Of a DNA stretch of 64,000 bases, positions 17,216 to 26,658 are shown one piece after another. Position 1 is the stretch's first letter. Every line of letters begins with the position of its first letter. Source of the DNA: JBBQYD01 sp942493075 (GTDB lineage: Bacteria > Verrucomicrobiota > Verrucomicrobiia > Limisphaerales > UBA8199); NCBI GenBank assembly GCA_942493075.1, contig OW818681.1:2418001-2482000 (forward strand), read 5' to 3'. The notes beneath the pieces were generated by a model. That model was not told the origin of the DNA. It saw only the letters and a program-made list of their open reading frames with translations, and ran no database searches. Both the position numbers and the translations under genes were made by a program.

Positions 17216-18139
17216 TTAAAAAACTTCCGTCTTGATGCCCGTAGCCTGGCGGACCGTGCTGGCAATTCGGGATAAGACTTTAAGCGGCAAATGGCTCGTC
17301 TGGGAACTGGTGGACGGACGGTTGGCTGAGTAGATCTGGACCATGGAGATCTGTGCACCAGCGTTGCGAAGATCGCGCAGCCGGTTTGCATACTGGTCAA
17401 TTTCCTCCAGCGGGGGTTCCTCTCCATCGATTGCAGGAAAGAGACTTTGAATCACAACCGGATGATGACGGCTGAACTGCAAAATGTTTGCCAGGATGTG
17501 ATCCAGTGGGACCTCGGATCGGTTCACCTTGTTGATATAGGCCTGTGTGCCACCGTCGAGCTTGGCCCAGACCTCGTCGCTTCGTGTCAGAAACTTCAGG
17601 CCTTGTTGAACTCCAGGGAAGTTCAGGCCGGTGCCGTTGGTCATAAGCACGAGCTTGAAGAAAGGGAATCCTGAGAGCGCTCGCACGTGAACGATCGTCT
17701 GGAGGGCCTCCGCAAACTTGGGGCAGAGGGTCGGCTCACCATCACCGCTGATCGCCACATGGCGCAACTGAAGCAGTTCGTCCGGCAGATGCCGATACCA
17801 GGGGCGCTCACGGAGACGTCCTTCCCGCACATGGGTCAGGGTTCGCTTGAGCTCCGCCGCCAGGATGTCCACATCCAGTTGCTCTTTGCTATCGTGCCCG
17901 TTGCGATGCACCTCGCAATAAAGACATCGGAAATTGCAGGACTTGTCGGGATTCAGATTGACGCCTACGGCCAGCCCACGCGCACGTGCGGAGACAACCG
18001 CATAAACAAAGCGGTTATCGAGATAATCGCGGGGAGATCCGTAAGCAGCCTCCTGGGTGCCATCAGAGCGAACAGGGCCTCGCTTCTGATTTTCCCCGGG
18101 ATTAATCACTCCGTTCAACTTGACCGTTTCTTGTTCCAC
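17216..18139 (-). CDS. Radical SAM protein
   Basis: A 307-residue radical S-adenosylmethionine protein. The cluster-binding motif is 'CNFRCLYCE' (CxxxCxxC) near residue 67, followed by 'AISGDGEPTLCPKF', the glycine-rich SAM-binding strand, and 'LVLMTNGTGL'. The overall shape matches the group annotated as 'radical SAM protein' or wyosine-base-formation-like; its substrate is not known. The start codon is GTG at 18139 (MEQETVKLNG), with no better ATG upstream. The gene has its own terminator and is divergent from the Crp/Fnr regulator gene, with about 125 bases between them, so the two may share a control region. Confidence 0.85.
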   Translation of the reverse strand: MEQETVKLNGVINPGENQKRGPVRSDGTQEAAYGSPRDYLDNRFVYAVVSARARGLAVGVNLNPDKSCNFRCLYCEVHRNGHDSKEQLDVDILAAELKRTLTHVREGRLRERPWYRHLPDELLQLRHVAISGDGEPTLCPKFAEALQTIVHVRALSGFPFFKLVLMTNGTGLNFPGVQQGLKFLTRSDEVWAKLDGGTQAYINKVNRSEVPLDHILANILQFSRHHPVVIQSLFPAIDGEEPPLEEIDQYANRLRDLRNAGAQISMVQIYSANRPSTSSQTSHLPLKVLSRIASTVRQATGIKTEVF

Positions 18140-18264
18140 AATGACTAGGTATCAGCGTAGTTTCTAGTGCGCCCAGCCTCTACACTGGCTTTGGCAAAAA
18201 GTGGACATATTTTGTGCTATCCATTGCATGTGATATTTACTTTGCGTACAGGAGTGGACAGTCT

Positions 18265-18990
18265 ATGCGGCGTATGACGCACTCGCATGCGGAATTCAAG
18301 CAGGCAGCGTTGGTCGATGCCTTGCGCAACTGCCGGCTCTTCACTGGCCTTGCGCCGAGTGATTTACAAGCTGTCTCGCAAATTGTCCTGATCAAATCCC
18401 TCAGCAAAGGTGATTACCTCTTCAGAGAAGGGGATAGGGCGAGCGGCTTCTATGTGGTTCAGAAAGGAGCCATTAACATTCACCGAGTCAACAGCATTGG
18501 AAAGGAGCAGGTCATCCATATCTTCCGCATGGGTGAATCTTTCGCGGAGGCCACACTGGCGACGGATGCCGGTTATCCTGCCGACGCCAGGGCGATTGAG
18601 CCTTCTCAGGTGTTGCTGGTGCAAAAGGCAGGGTTCCTCGCACTATTGAGCCGACAGCCCGAGTTGGCGTTGCGGATGTTGGCGGCGATGAGTGTTCATC
18701 TGAGGGTCCTGATCGGGCAGTTGGAGGACTTAACTCTGAAGGACGTAGAAACCCGGCTAGCCAATTGGCTGGTCAAACGCTGCGGAAACGGGAGCGACGG
18801 GCCTGCTCGCATTGAACTCAAAACGACCAAGCGCGTGCTGGCTGCTGAGTTAGGAACCGTGAGTGAAACCCTTTCACGTACACTAGCAAAGTTCCGCGAT
18901 CAAAATCTGGTGATAGTCAAAGGCAAGGAACTGGTTGTCACCGATCCGGCGGGTTTGCGCGCACTCCTCTTGCGGAACCTTGGCGAATAG
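18265..18990 (+). CDS. Crp/Fnr-family transcriptional regulator
   Basis: A 241-residue regulator with an N-terminal cyclic-nucleotide-type sensor barrel ('LFREGDRASGFYVVQKGAINIHR', about residues 50-75, and 'FRMGESFAEATLA'), a long dimer helix, and a C-terminal winged helix with the recognition helix in 'AAELGTVSETLSRTLAKF'. The start ATG 18265 is preceded by AGGAG about 10 bases upstream; the longer open frame from 18214 lacks such a site. The N-terminus has no FNR-type cysteine cluster, so it is not a typical [4Fe-4S] oxygen sensor. The sensor residues for cAMP are not clearly present either. It sits just upstream of the cytochrome cluster (19335-34702), so control of electron-transport genes by redox or NO-type signals is a reasonable inference. 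Confidence 0.88.
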   Translation: MRRMTHSHAEFKQAALVDALRNCRLFTGLAPSDLQAVSQIVLIKSLSKGDYLFREGDRASGFYVVQKGAINIHRVNSIGKEQVIHIFRMGESFAEATLATDAGYPADARAIEPSQVLLVQKAGFLALLSRQPELALRMLAAMSVHLRVLIGQLEDLTLKDVETRLANWLVKRCGNGSDGPARIELKTTKRVLAAELGTVSETLSRTLAKFRDQNLVIVKGKELVVTDPAGLRALLLRNLGE

Positions 18991-19334
18991 CGTTCTGGAC
19001 CTGAGCGTCTAACGGGAAGCACACATGGGAATTGGCGCTGGGAGCCACCCCGCAATTGTCGGGCGAATCCCAAAAAAAGGGTGATAAGGCAAAAAATGTG
19101 CATAAATGGCCAATTCGGGTGAAGCCTGTCGCGTGTAAAAACTTTATTTCTTCTGTTAACGAGAGCGCAAAAAATGACTACTCCAATGAACCACCCGATT
19201 CGGCACCCGCTGAATGGTTCGTTCTTGCGCCAGGATCAGGATTTTCGACTGACAGGGCAACCCCGGATTGGCTTCCAGGGGAACCCGCCTGCCGGTCGGA
19301 AGAGCGAAGCAGTCAAACCAAGCAACAAGACAGT
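18991..19334. other. Leader region between the Crp/Fnr gene and the first cytochrome
   Basis: No gene is supported: the open frame from 19032 only becomes protein-like at ATG 19335. The region carries several GC-rich inverted stretches but no recognisable riboswitch, and no clear TTGAT-N4-ATCAA box. It probably holds the promoter of the cytochrome cluster. Confidence 0.4.
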
Positions 19335-19667
19335 ATGAAAAGACTTATCACGCTGATGGCCGCCTGTGCTGCCATCGCAACAGTATCCGCCAATGCGGCT
19401 GATGGCAAAGCCCTCTTTGAAGAGCATTGCAGCAAATGCCACGGCAAAGATGGCAAGGGCCAGACCACGATGGGTAAGAAATCGGGCGCCAAGGACTACA
19501 CCGACGCCAAAGTGCAGGCAGAAGTCACTGATGCCGAAGGCATCAAAGCCATCAAAGAAGGGTTCAAGAACACCGAAGGCAAGGTCCTGATGAAGCCTTC
19601 TGAGCTCAAGGACGACGAAGCGAAGGCAATCATGGAATACATGCGCACCTTCAAAGACAAGAAATAG
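19335..19667 (+). CDS. Monohaem class I cytochrome c
   Basis: A 110-residue secreted protein with signal peptide MKRLITLMAACAAIATVSANA. The mature domain has a single CxxCH ('HCSKCHG') near residue 33 and a distal Met ligand, probably in 'VLMKPSEL' near residue 90, giving the small class I fold. It is a periplasmic electron shuttle, the simplest of the seven cytochromes in this cluster and a likely carrier between the membrane quinol-oxidising proteins and the periplasmic or outer-membrane ones. The start ATG 19335 was chosen because it begins the signal peptide; the longer frame upstream is hydrophilic and unrelated. It is the first gene after the Crp/Fnr regulator. Confidence 0.92.
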   Translation: MKRLITLMAACAAIATVSANAADGKALFEEHCSKCHGKDGKGQTTMGKKSGAKDYTDAKVQAEVTDAEGIKAIKEGFKNTEGKVLMKPSELKDDEAKAIMEYMRTFKDKK

Positions 19668-19746
19668 CATTTGCAGTAACCGGGTCCGGTTCGAGTGGGC
19701 CGGGCCCGACCGTCCACGGGTTGATCCACCCTGAGCTCACCTTTGT

Positions 19747-21225
19747 ATGGCCACCTCATCCAGCAACCCCTCTCCGGGTAACCCTGATCAATCTTCCTTG
19801 ATCCGCAACTGGATCAGTCTCTCAGGAATCGTTCTAACGTTGGGAGGACTCTTCTCTTTCCTTCTGCTGGTTGTTTTGGACGCAACCGCGAAGCACGCCA
19901 ACCCATACATAGGCATCCTGACCTACATGGTCGCGCCCGCCTTCATTGTAGGCGGCATCGCGCTGTTCCTTTTCGGCGTTTGGTTGCGCAGGCGCAAGAT
20001 CGCTAAAGCCGGAGGCGCGGTTCCTCCGTTGCGCATTGATTTCAGCATCCCGGAGAACCGGAAGTCGTTCGGCATTTTCCTGGCCTGTGCCACGTTCTTC
20101 CTGCTGCTCAGCGCGGTGGGGAGCTATCAAACCTACCATTTCACTGAGTCTGTCCAGTTCTGCGGCCAAGCCTGCCATACTGTGATGGAACCAGAAATGG
20201 TCACCTACCTCCAGGGGCCGCACGCAAGAGTCTCCTGCGCTGAATGCCACATTGGCAAGGGAGCTGGCTGGTGGGTTAAATCAAAACTCTCAGGCACTTA
20301 CCAGGTCTATGCGACGGCGCTGGACAAATATCCGCGTCCAATCCCCACCCCGATCAAGAACCTGAGGCCTGCCCAGGAGACTTGCGAACAATGCCATTGG
20401 CCCAGGAAATTCACGGGTAACCTGGAGCGTACTTATAATTACTATCTCTCAGACGAGACGAATACCCACTTCGCAGTTCGCATGCTGTTGAAGGTAGGTG
20501 GTGCAGATCCCACGCACGGGCCCGTGGGAGGCATTCATTATCACATGAATGTCGCAAACAAGGTTGAGTACTTAGCGACAGATGATGCGCGTCAGAAAAT
20601 TCCCTGGGTTCGCGTGACGGATGAGCAGGGGAATGTAACCGAATACCGGACCCCGCGATTTACCAACAGCGTTGATGAGGCGAAAATCCGGGTCATGGAC
20701 TGCATGGATTGCCACAATCGACCGGCGCACCGGTACAAGACACCCAACGGTGCGGTGAACCTGGCGATGTCACTCGGAAAAATCAGCCCTTCGATCCCAT
20801 CCATCAAGAGCAATGCTGTTTTTGCACTGACCCAGACCTATACCAACGAGACACAAGCGTTGCTCGGCATTGAGAGCTATTTAAAGAGTAAATACGCCGC
20901 CGACGAATCCACCCAATCAGCCATCCAGGAGGTTCAAAGGATTTACCAGGGTAACTTCTTTCCGGAGATGAAGGCCAACTGGTCGGTTTACCCGGATAAC
21001 ATTGGTCATAAGGAGTGGCCGGGATGCTTCCGTTGTCATGACGGAGAGCATGCCAGCGTTACGGGCAAAAAGATTGTCGCGAGCGATTGTGATTCCTGCC
21101 ACACCATTCTGGCCCAGGGCTCCGGCCCGGAACTGCTGCAACTCACGCCCCAAAGTCAGAAATTTAGACATCCCGCGGACGAGGTGGACGGTGCCTGCAA
21201 CGACTGTCACACTGGTGGCTTATAG
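19747..21225 (+). CDS. NapC/NirT-type membrane multihaem cytochrome c (7 haem sites)
   Basis: Membrane-anchored quinol-dehydrogenase-like cytochrome of 492 residues. Three membrane segments lie at about residues 24-45, 55-80 and 108-126. The NapC/NirT domain follows, with haem sites at residues 139-144 (CGQACH, a CX3CH), 164 (CAECH), 213 (CEQCH) and 319 (CMDCH). A C-terminal extension has three more (CFRCH, CDSCH, CNDCH). The usual NapC/NrfH protein has four haems, one membrane helix and about 200 residues, so this is an enlarged form. By family logic it would pass electrons from menaquinol into the periplasm. It lies 80 bases after the small cytochrome c and 24 before an 11-haem fusion protein. 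Confidence 0.9.
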   Translation: MATSSSNPSPGNPDQSSLIRNWISLSGIVLTLGGLFSFLLLVVLDATAKHANPYIGILTYMVAPAFIVGGIALFLFGVWLRRRKIAKAGGAVPPLRIDFSIPENRKSFGIFLACATFFLLLSAVGSYQTYHFTESVQFCGQACHTVMEPEMVTYLQGPHARVSCAECHIGKGAGWWVKSKLSGTYQVYATALDKYPRPIPTPIKNLRPAQETCEQCHWPRKFTGNLERTYNYYLSDETNTHFAVRMLLKVGGADPTHGPVGGIHYHMNVANKVEYLATDDARQKIPWVRVTDEQGNVTEYRTPRFTNSVDEAKIRVMDCMDCHNRPAHRYKTPNGAVNLAMSLGKISPSIPSIKSNAVFALTQTYTNETQALLGIESYLKSKYAADESTQSAIQEVQRIYQGNFFPEMKANWSVYPDNIGHKEWPGCFRCHDGEHASVTGKKIVASDCDSCHTILAQGSGPELLQLTPQSQKFRHPADEVDGACNDCHTGGL

Positions 21226-21248
21226 CCCGACCTATTCTGATCATCATT

Positions 21249-23417
21249 ATGCACCCATTGCCAATGCATCACAAAGCCCAAGGAGCCGGGTGGCGTGCCG
21301 GTCTTTTCCTGGCCCTGTTTGCCGCCGGCCTTTTGGCAGCCGAAGCTCCCAAGTTCACCAACAAGCAATGTCTGGAATGTCACGAGGACCTTGCGAGTAC
21401 CCGCGAGGTGGATGGCAAGGAAATGCCATTGGAGATCTTCACCACGAACAATTTCTCCAAATCTGTCCACTCGAAGATCTCCTGTGTGGAGTGCCACACG
21501 GGGGTGAATGACCTGGACCACTCGGGCAAGCTTCCACAGCCCACATGCGTTGGGTGTCATGATAAGAACCCATCCCACGACAAGGCAGCCTTGGACTACG
21601 CGAGCAGCATTCATGGCATGAGTCATCAACTTGGAGCCTCAGGAGCTGCGAACTGTTGGGATTGTCACGGGAGCCACGGCATCCTGCCTGTGAAGGATTT
21701 CAAATCTCCTGTGTTCAAGCTGAACGTTCCGGGCACTTGTGCCAAATGCCATAGTAACCCGGGGATCACAGCCGAATACCAGATGAAGTACCCGGAGGCT
21801 GCCACTAATTACATGGACAGCATCCACGGGCAGAAGCTGCTCAAGCAAGGCTTGCTGGTCGCTCCTTCCTGCAGTGACTGCCATGGGGCGCATGGCATCA
21901 AACGAGACGTGGACCGCGACTCTCCGATCCATCCTTCGAACGTTGCCAAGACATGCGGCAAATGCCACCACGGGGTTGAAGAAACCTACATGAAAAGCGT
22001 TCATGGTCAGCTCCTGGCCAAAGGCGCAAAGGGAGGAGCCGTGTGTACGGATTGTCATACCGCTCACCAGGTGGAGCCTCCCAGAAACGGTCACTTCAAA
22101 CAGAGCAGTGACGAGCGTTGCGGTCGGTGTCACAAGGACAGCCTCACCCATTACCGTGAGACGTATCACGGCAAAGCGATGGCACTTGGAAAGCCTAACG
22201 TGGCCTCGGACGTAGCCGCCTGCTACGACTGTCACGGTCACCATGATGTTTTGCCCCCAAGCAATCCGGAGTCCCGCCTCTCCAAGAACAACATCGTGGC
22301 CACCTGCCAGCAGTGCCATCCCGACGCCAACCCCGGATTTGCGGCTTATCAACCGCATGCTAATCCATTGGATGGTGAGAAGTATCCCGCCTTGCATGGG
22401 ACTTTTCTGTTCATGACCGTTCTCCTGGTCGGAGTGTTCGTATTCTTTGGGGGCCACACGGCGGCGTGGTTGGTTCGCGCCGGGTACTTGTACATGAGTG
22501 ATTCCAAGAAGTTCCGCGAGGCCAAGATCAGCACGCAGGAAGGAGGCGAATGGTTCACTCGTTTCGCGCCCTTTGAACGGTTTCTACACTTTCTGGTGGT
22601 TACCAGCTTTCTGTTGCTTGTGATCACGGGCATGCCCTTGAAGTTCTACTATACAGATTGGGCCAAGACTTTATTCCAGTTCATTGGTGGAGCTGAAACG
22701 GCCAGGGCGCTTCACCGCCTTGGAGCAATCGTGACATTTGTGTATTTCGGCCTGCACCTCACCTCTCTCCTGGCAAAGTGCTGGAAGGGACGCAACAAGT
22801 TGCGCGATCCTGAAACCGGGAAACTCCAGATCAAGCGCCTGTGGGGGGTATTGTTCGGACCGGACTCCATGATCCCAACAATGCAGGATTGGCGGGATTT
22901 TGTGGCGCACAACAAATGGTTCTTTGGCAAGGGCCCGAAGCCGGAGTTCGATCGGTGGACCTACTGGGAGAAGTTTGATTATTTTTCGGTGTTTTGGGGG
23001 GTGTTCATTATCGGTACATCCGGCTTGGTTATGTGGTTCCCTGAATGGTTCACGCAATTTCTGCCCGGCTGGGTCATTAACATCGCCTTGATCATTCATT
23101 CGGATGAGGCCCTTCTTGCGGCTGGCTTCATCTTCTCGATTCATTTCTTCAACACTCACTTCAGGATCGAGAAGTTCCCGATGGATACCGTTATCTTCTC
23201 CGGCCGCATCTCCAAGAACGAAATGCTGCACGAGCGGCGCCGCTGGTATGATCGCCTGGTTGCAGAGGGCCGGTTGGATGATCATCGCGTTCGGGATGAG
23301 TGGCTGCGCTGGCGCAGCATTGCCCGGACTTTCGGGTACATCTTCTTCGGGATTGGCGTTATCCTCCTGATTCTGATCATCTACGCCATGGCCACCCGGC
23401 TGCACTCCGGACATTGA
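21249..23417 (+). CDS. 11-haem cytochrome c fused to a membrane cytochrome b domain
   Basis: A 722-residue fusion. After a signal sequence (about residues 12-31) there are eleven CxxCH sites between residues 41 and 357 (CLECH, CVECH, CVGCH, CWDCH, CAKCH, CSDCH, CGKCH, CTDCH, CGRCH, CYDCH, CQQCH). The C-terminal half is membrane-bound: a helix at about 385-405, then cytochrome b561/formate-dehydrogenase-gamma-like helices with candidate haem b His in 'FERFLHFLVV', 'ALHRLGAIVTFVYFGLH' and 'HSDEALLAAGFIFSIHFFN', and a final helix before the C-terminus. One chain could thus oxidise membrane quinol and pass electrons through a long periplasmic haem wire. The next gene has the same architecture with nine haems, so these are diverged paralogues. 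Confidence 0.9.
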   Translation: MHPLPMHHKAQGAGWRAGLFLALFAAGLLAAEAPKFTNKQCLECHEDLASTREVDGKEMPLEIFTTNNFSKSVHSKISCVECHTGVNDLDHSGKLPQPTCVGCHDKNPSHDKAALDYASSIHGMSHQLGASGAANCWDCHGSHGILPVKDFKSPVFKLNVPGTCAKCHSNPGITAEYQMKYPEAATNYMDSIHGQKLLKQGLLVAPSCSDCHGAHGIKRDVDRDSPIHPSNVAKTCGKCHHGVEETYMKSVHGQLLAKGAKGGAVCTDCHTAHQVEPPRNGHFKQSSDERCGRCHKDSLTHYRETYHGKAMALGKPNVASDVAACYDCHGHHDVLPPSNPESRLSKNNIVATCQQCHPDANPGFAAYQPHANPLDGEKYPALHGTFLFMTVLLVGVFVFFGGHTAAWLVRAGYLYMSDSKKFREAKISTQEGGEWFTRFAPFERFLHFLVVTSFLLLVITGMPLKFYYTDWAKTLFQFIGGAETARALHRLGAIVTFVYFGLHLTSLLAKCWKGRNKLRDPETGKLQIKRLWGVLFGPDSMIPTMQDWRDFVAHNKWFFGKGPKPEFDRWTYWEKFDYFSVFWGVFIIGTSGLVMWFPEWFTQFLPGWVINIALIIHSDEALLAAGFIFSIHFFNTHFRIEKFPMDTVIFSGRISKNEMLHERRRWYDRLVAEGRLDDHRVRDEWLRWRSIARTFGYIFFGIGVILLILIIYAMATRLHSGH

Positions 23418-23612
23418 GAGTCAGGTGAGGGCGGGGCTTCAGGTTCCCGCCGCGAGCTCTCTGATTTGGTGACACGCATTGGCATCCCAGCAGCAAACAC
23501 TGCTTGGCGGTGCCGCTTTCCAAGCACAAGCAGGCGCGCCTGTGTGATGAGAGAAGCAAAATATGCGAAACGATAAGCAAGGAATGAAGAGCCAGTAGCC
23601 TGCAAAATTTGG

Positions 23613-25379
23613 ATGGTAAGCGTGCTTATGTTGCCGTCCACACGACTTCGTGCCTGCGTTCTCCTAATCATTGCTTTCGTGGTGTCGGCCGGGTGGCGTG
23701 TTTCCGCCGCGCCTGCCATCAAGGACGGCGCCTGCATGGACTGCCACTCGGATCAGGAACTGTTCAAGACGAATAGCGCTGGGAAGGCGGTTTTACTATA
23801 CGTAGATGGGGCAAAACTGCGAGCGTCCATACACAAAACCAACTCATGTGTGAGTTGCCATAGCGATCTTACCTCTGAGCATCCCGACGACGGAGTTGCG
23901 GTCAAACCAGTGAATTGCGGCGTCTGTCACGAGCGGCATTCGAACAGCTATCGCGCGAGCGTGCATGGCATTGCAGAGGCCCAGGGGATGGAAGGAGCTC
24001 CGGTTTGCACGGATTGTCATGGCAGTCACAATGTGGTGCCGCCTGCATCGATCGAGTCACCCTTGCATTATTCTCGCCTTGCAGAGACTTGCGGAGCGTG
24101 TCATGAGCAGGCCGCCGTGGACGTTGCCCAAAGCGTCCATGGCAAAGCATTGGCAGCGGGCTACAGAGAAGCGCCTACCTGCACGGATTGTCATTCGGAA
24201 CACAAGATCGCCGGCCTGAAAGGCAATACGCCGATGAAGATCTCGGCGGACGTCTGCAGCAATTGCCATGCTTCAGAACGGATCAACACCAAATTCAACC
24301 TCCCGAATGATCGCGTAAAGACGTTCTTCAACAGTTACCATGGGCTAGCCGCACAGTACGGCTCCGCAACGGCAGCCAATTGCGGCAGTTGCCATGGTTG
24401 GCATAAGGTCCTGCCGTCCTCCGATCCCTCCTCTACAATCCATTCAGCCAACCTGGTGCAGACGTGCGGTTCCTGTCATCCCGGCGCAAGCGATAACTTC
24501 GCACAGAGTAAGATTCATATCGATGCTGATGGCGAGGCGGAGGCGAGTGATATCGGCGGGAGAATCAACTGGTGGGTGCGGCGGGTTTACCTGGTCCTGA
24601 TCTTCGGCACCATTGGCTTCATGGTGGTGCACAATCTTCTTCTGTTCATCAAGAAGGTCCGGGCGCGCCATCGTAAGAAGGATGCAGTGATCGTGCGGAT
24701 GGATCGGTCACAACGCATCCAGCATGCGCTGCTGGCGATCAGCTTCATCGTCCTGGCCGTCAGCGGGTTTGCGTTGAAGTTCCCGGACACCTGGATCGGT
24801 TCGATAACCGGGTCCAATGAAGTTGTGCGGAGTTGGACCCATCGAGTGGCAGGGGTGGTCATGCTTCTGGTGGGCGCATACCACTGCTATTACATTCTTC
24901 GGCGCAAAGCGGGCCGGCAACTAGTCAAGGACTTGCTGCCAGCCCCCAAGGATGTCTCAGACCTAACGCAGAACGCCAAGTATCTCTTAGGGATGAGTCA
25001 GCAAAAGGCGCTGTTTGGCCGCTTTGGCTATGCCGAGAAGATGGAATACTGGGCCGTGGTCTGGGGCACCTTCCTAATGGGGGTCACGGGGTTGATGATC
25101 TGGTTCAAGATCCCTGTGACGCAGTTTCTGCCTCGATGGGCTCTGGAGGTGGCTACTGCCATCCACTTCTATGAGGCGGTGCTCGCATGTCTGGCCATTG
25201 TGGTGTGGCACTTCTACCACGTCATGTTTGACCCGGATGTGTATCCGATCAATCTGGCGGCGTGGCATGGGCGAGTCTCCGCCCATTGGCAGGAGGAAGA
25301 GCATCCACTTGAGAAGCCTGAAGAGGTGGGAAACGCCACTTCGAAAGAAGATGCCGCGATGAGCAGCAAGAAGCAATGA
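23613..25379 (+). CDS. 9-haem cytochrome c fused to a membrane cytochrome b domain
   Basis: A 588-residue relative of the preceding protein. After a signal peptide (about residues 10-33) it has nine CxxCH sites (CMDCH, CVSCH, CGVCH, CTDCH, CGACH, CTDCH, CSNCH, CGSCH, CGSCH). A membrane helix near residue 330 leads into the cytochrome b561-like domain with candidate haem b ligands in 'RIQHALLAISFIVLAVSG', 'WTHRVAGVVMLLVGAYHCYY' and 'AIHFYEAVLACLAIVVWHFYH'. A second start at ATG 23628 is possible; neither has a good ribosome-binding site. It lies 195 bases downstream of its paralogue and about 205 before hemA. Function by inference: quinol-linked electron entry into the periplasmic cytochrome network. 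Confidence 0.9.
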   Translation: MVSVLMLPSTRLRACVLLIIAFVVSAGWRVSAAPAIKDGACMDCHSDQELFKTNSAGKAVLLYVDGAKLRASIHKTNSCVSCHSDLTSEHPDDGVAVKPVNCGVCHERHSNSYRASVHGIAEAQGMEGAPVCTDCHGSHNVVPPASIESPLHYSRLAETCGACHEQAAVDVAQSVHGKALAAGYREAPTCTDCHSEHKIAGLKGNTPMKISADVCSNCHASERINTKFNLPNDRVKTFFNSYHGLAAQYGSATAANCGSCHGWHKVLPSSDPSSTIHSANLVQTCGSCHPGASDNFAQSKIHIDADGEAEASDIGGRINWWVRRVYLVLIFGTIGFMVVHNLLLFIKKVRARHRKKDAVIVRMDRSQRIQHALLAISFIVLAVSGFALKFPDTWIGSITGSNEVVRSWTHRVAGVVMLLVGAYHCYYILRRKAGRQLVKDLLPAPKDVSDLTQNAKYLLGMSQQKALFGRFGYAEKMEYWAVVWGTFLMGVTGLMIWFKIPVTQFLPRWALEVATAIHFYEAVLACLAIVVWHFYHVMFDPDVYPINLAAWHGRVSAHWQEEEHPLEKPEEVGNATSKEDAAMSSKKQ

Positions 25380-25584
25380 ACGGATAGGGCTACACATCTG
25401 TGGCGGTGCAGAAGCAAGAAATGGTTAGTAATTGCCAATAGTGGAAGAGCGCAAAACCTCCACCCAGCTAAGCTGAAATCGTGACTGCGGGAAAGCAACC
25501 AAACCGAGCGCAGAACGCCACAAAAAAGGGGCAGCAAGTCGCTTTCCTGATTCTCCCAACAATTTTCCCCATCGGAACCATCGC

Positions 25585-26652
25585 ATGAACCTGTTTGTTG
25601 TCGGGTTAAGCTACAGAACCGCGCCGGTTGAGGTGCGAGAGAAACTCGCGGTTTCTCCGGGTCTGGTGCGATGTTTCGGCTGCCGGCTCAAGTTGGCCGG
25701 AGAACTGAGCGAGGTTGTGTTGCTTTCCACCTGTAACCGGGTTGAGGTCTATGGGGTGACCCGAAAGAGCAATCTCAATCTGCTTCGGCTTTTTCAGCAC
25801 CTGGCCAAACACCCGTATGATTTCGAGCCCTACGTTTACATTCGCCACGGTAGTGCCGCGGCGGAGCATCTGTTCTCGGTCGCAGGCGGCCTGGACTCCA
25901 TGGTGATTGGGGAGACAGAGATTACTGGCCAGGTAAAGCAAGCGTATCAAACGGCTCAAACCGCGGGGTTAACCGGCCCGGTCACGAACCGGCTTTTCCA
26001 AACAGCCCTCCAGACTGCCAAATCGATTCGCAGTGAAACCGCCATCGGTCGAGGGGCCACATCGGTGGGCAGCGTGGCGGTTGAGTTGGCACAACGGATT
26101 TTTGATCAAAGCCTGTCCAACAAGACAGTGCTGATCATCGGGGCTGGAAAAATGGGAGAGGCCTGCGTTCGGCATCTTGCCAAGAAGGGACCGCGCTCAG
26201 TCCTGGTATGCAACCGTTCTCTAGAAAAGGCGGCGGCTCTTGCCGGTGAGTTTGGTGGAGAAGCCATTCCTTTTAACGAATTACTGAGCGCGATGGCCCG
26301 GGCGGATATCGTGGTTAGTTCCACCGGTTCACCCCAAACGATCTTGAGTCGTAACGATATCCTGCCTCTGATGAGCGTGCGCCGGAACGAACCTTTGTTC
26401 CTCATTGACATAGCAGTTCCACGGGATATCGCCTGCGATGTGCAGTCGGTGCCGAATGTGTACCTGTACAACGTTGATCACCTGGAGCGAATTGTCCGCG
26501 AGAATGTGAGTGTGCGTGAACAGGAGCTCGTTCGCTGCCAGGCTATCATCCACGACAACGCGGCGGCGTTGATGGCGCGGTTTGCCCCGCGAGAAACAGC
26601 AAACTCTTTAACCCCGTCCCTGACCTGGCAATTTGCCGGGGCAACCACTTAA
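25585..26652 (+). CDS. hemA: Glutamyl-tRNA reductase
   Basis: First committed enzyme of C5 haem synthesis: reduces glutamyl-tRNA to glutamate-1-semialdehyde with NADPH. The catalytic Cys is in 'LLSTCNRVEVYG' (about residue 50), then 'GLDSMVIGETEITGQVKQAY', the NADPH fold 'VLIIGAGKMGEACVRHL' and 'VSSTGSPQTILS'. At 355 residues it is shorter than the usual 410-450; the C-terminal dimerisation helix region is largely missing ('MARFAPRETANSLTPS' and then it ends). It may still be functional, but this is noteworthy. It lies between b/c-type fusion cytochrome genes and further cytochromes, which fits extra haem demand. Whether it is the only hemA in the genome cannot be told. Confidence 0.95.
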   Translation: MNLFVVGLSYRTAPVEVREKLAVSPGLVRCFGCRLKLAGELSEVVLLSTCNRVEVYGVTRKSNLNLLRLFQHLAKHPYDFEPYVYIRHGSAAAEHLFSVAGGLDSMVIGETEITGQVKQAYQTAQTAGLTGPVTNRLFQTALQTAKSIRSETAIGRGATSVGSVAVELAQRIFDQSLSNKTVLIIGAGKMGEACVRHLAKKGPRSVLVCNRSLEKAAALAGEFGGEAIPFNELLSAMARADIVVSSTGSPQTILSRNDILPLMSVRRNEPLFLIDIAVPRDIACDVQSVPNVYLYNVDHLERIVRENVSVREQELVRCQAIIHDNAAALMARFAPRETANSLTPSLTWQFAGATT

Positions 26653-26658
26653 ATGCGA

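Noticed and set aside
18140..18264. Possible Crp or Fnr binding site between the radical SAM and Crp/Fnr genes
   Set aside because: Only half-site-like TGTGA and no matching second half was seen, so no operator is claimed.
19032..19334. Upstream extension of the small cytochrome c frame
   Set aside because: The extra 101 residues are hydrophilic and precede a complete signal peptide at ATG 19335.
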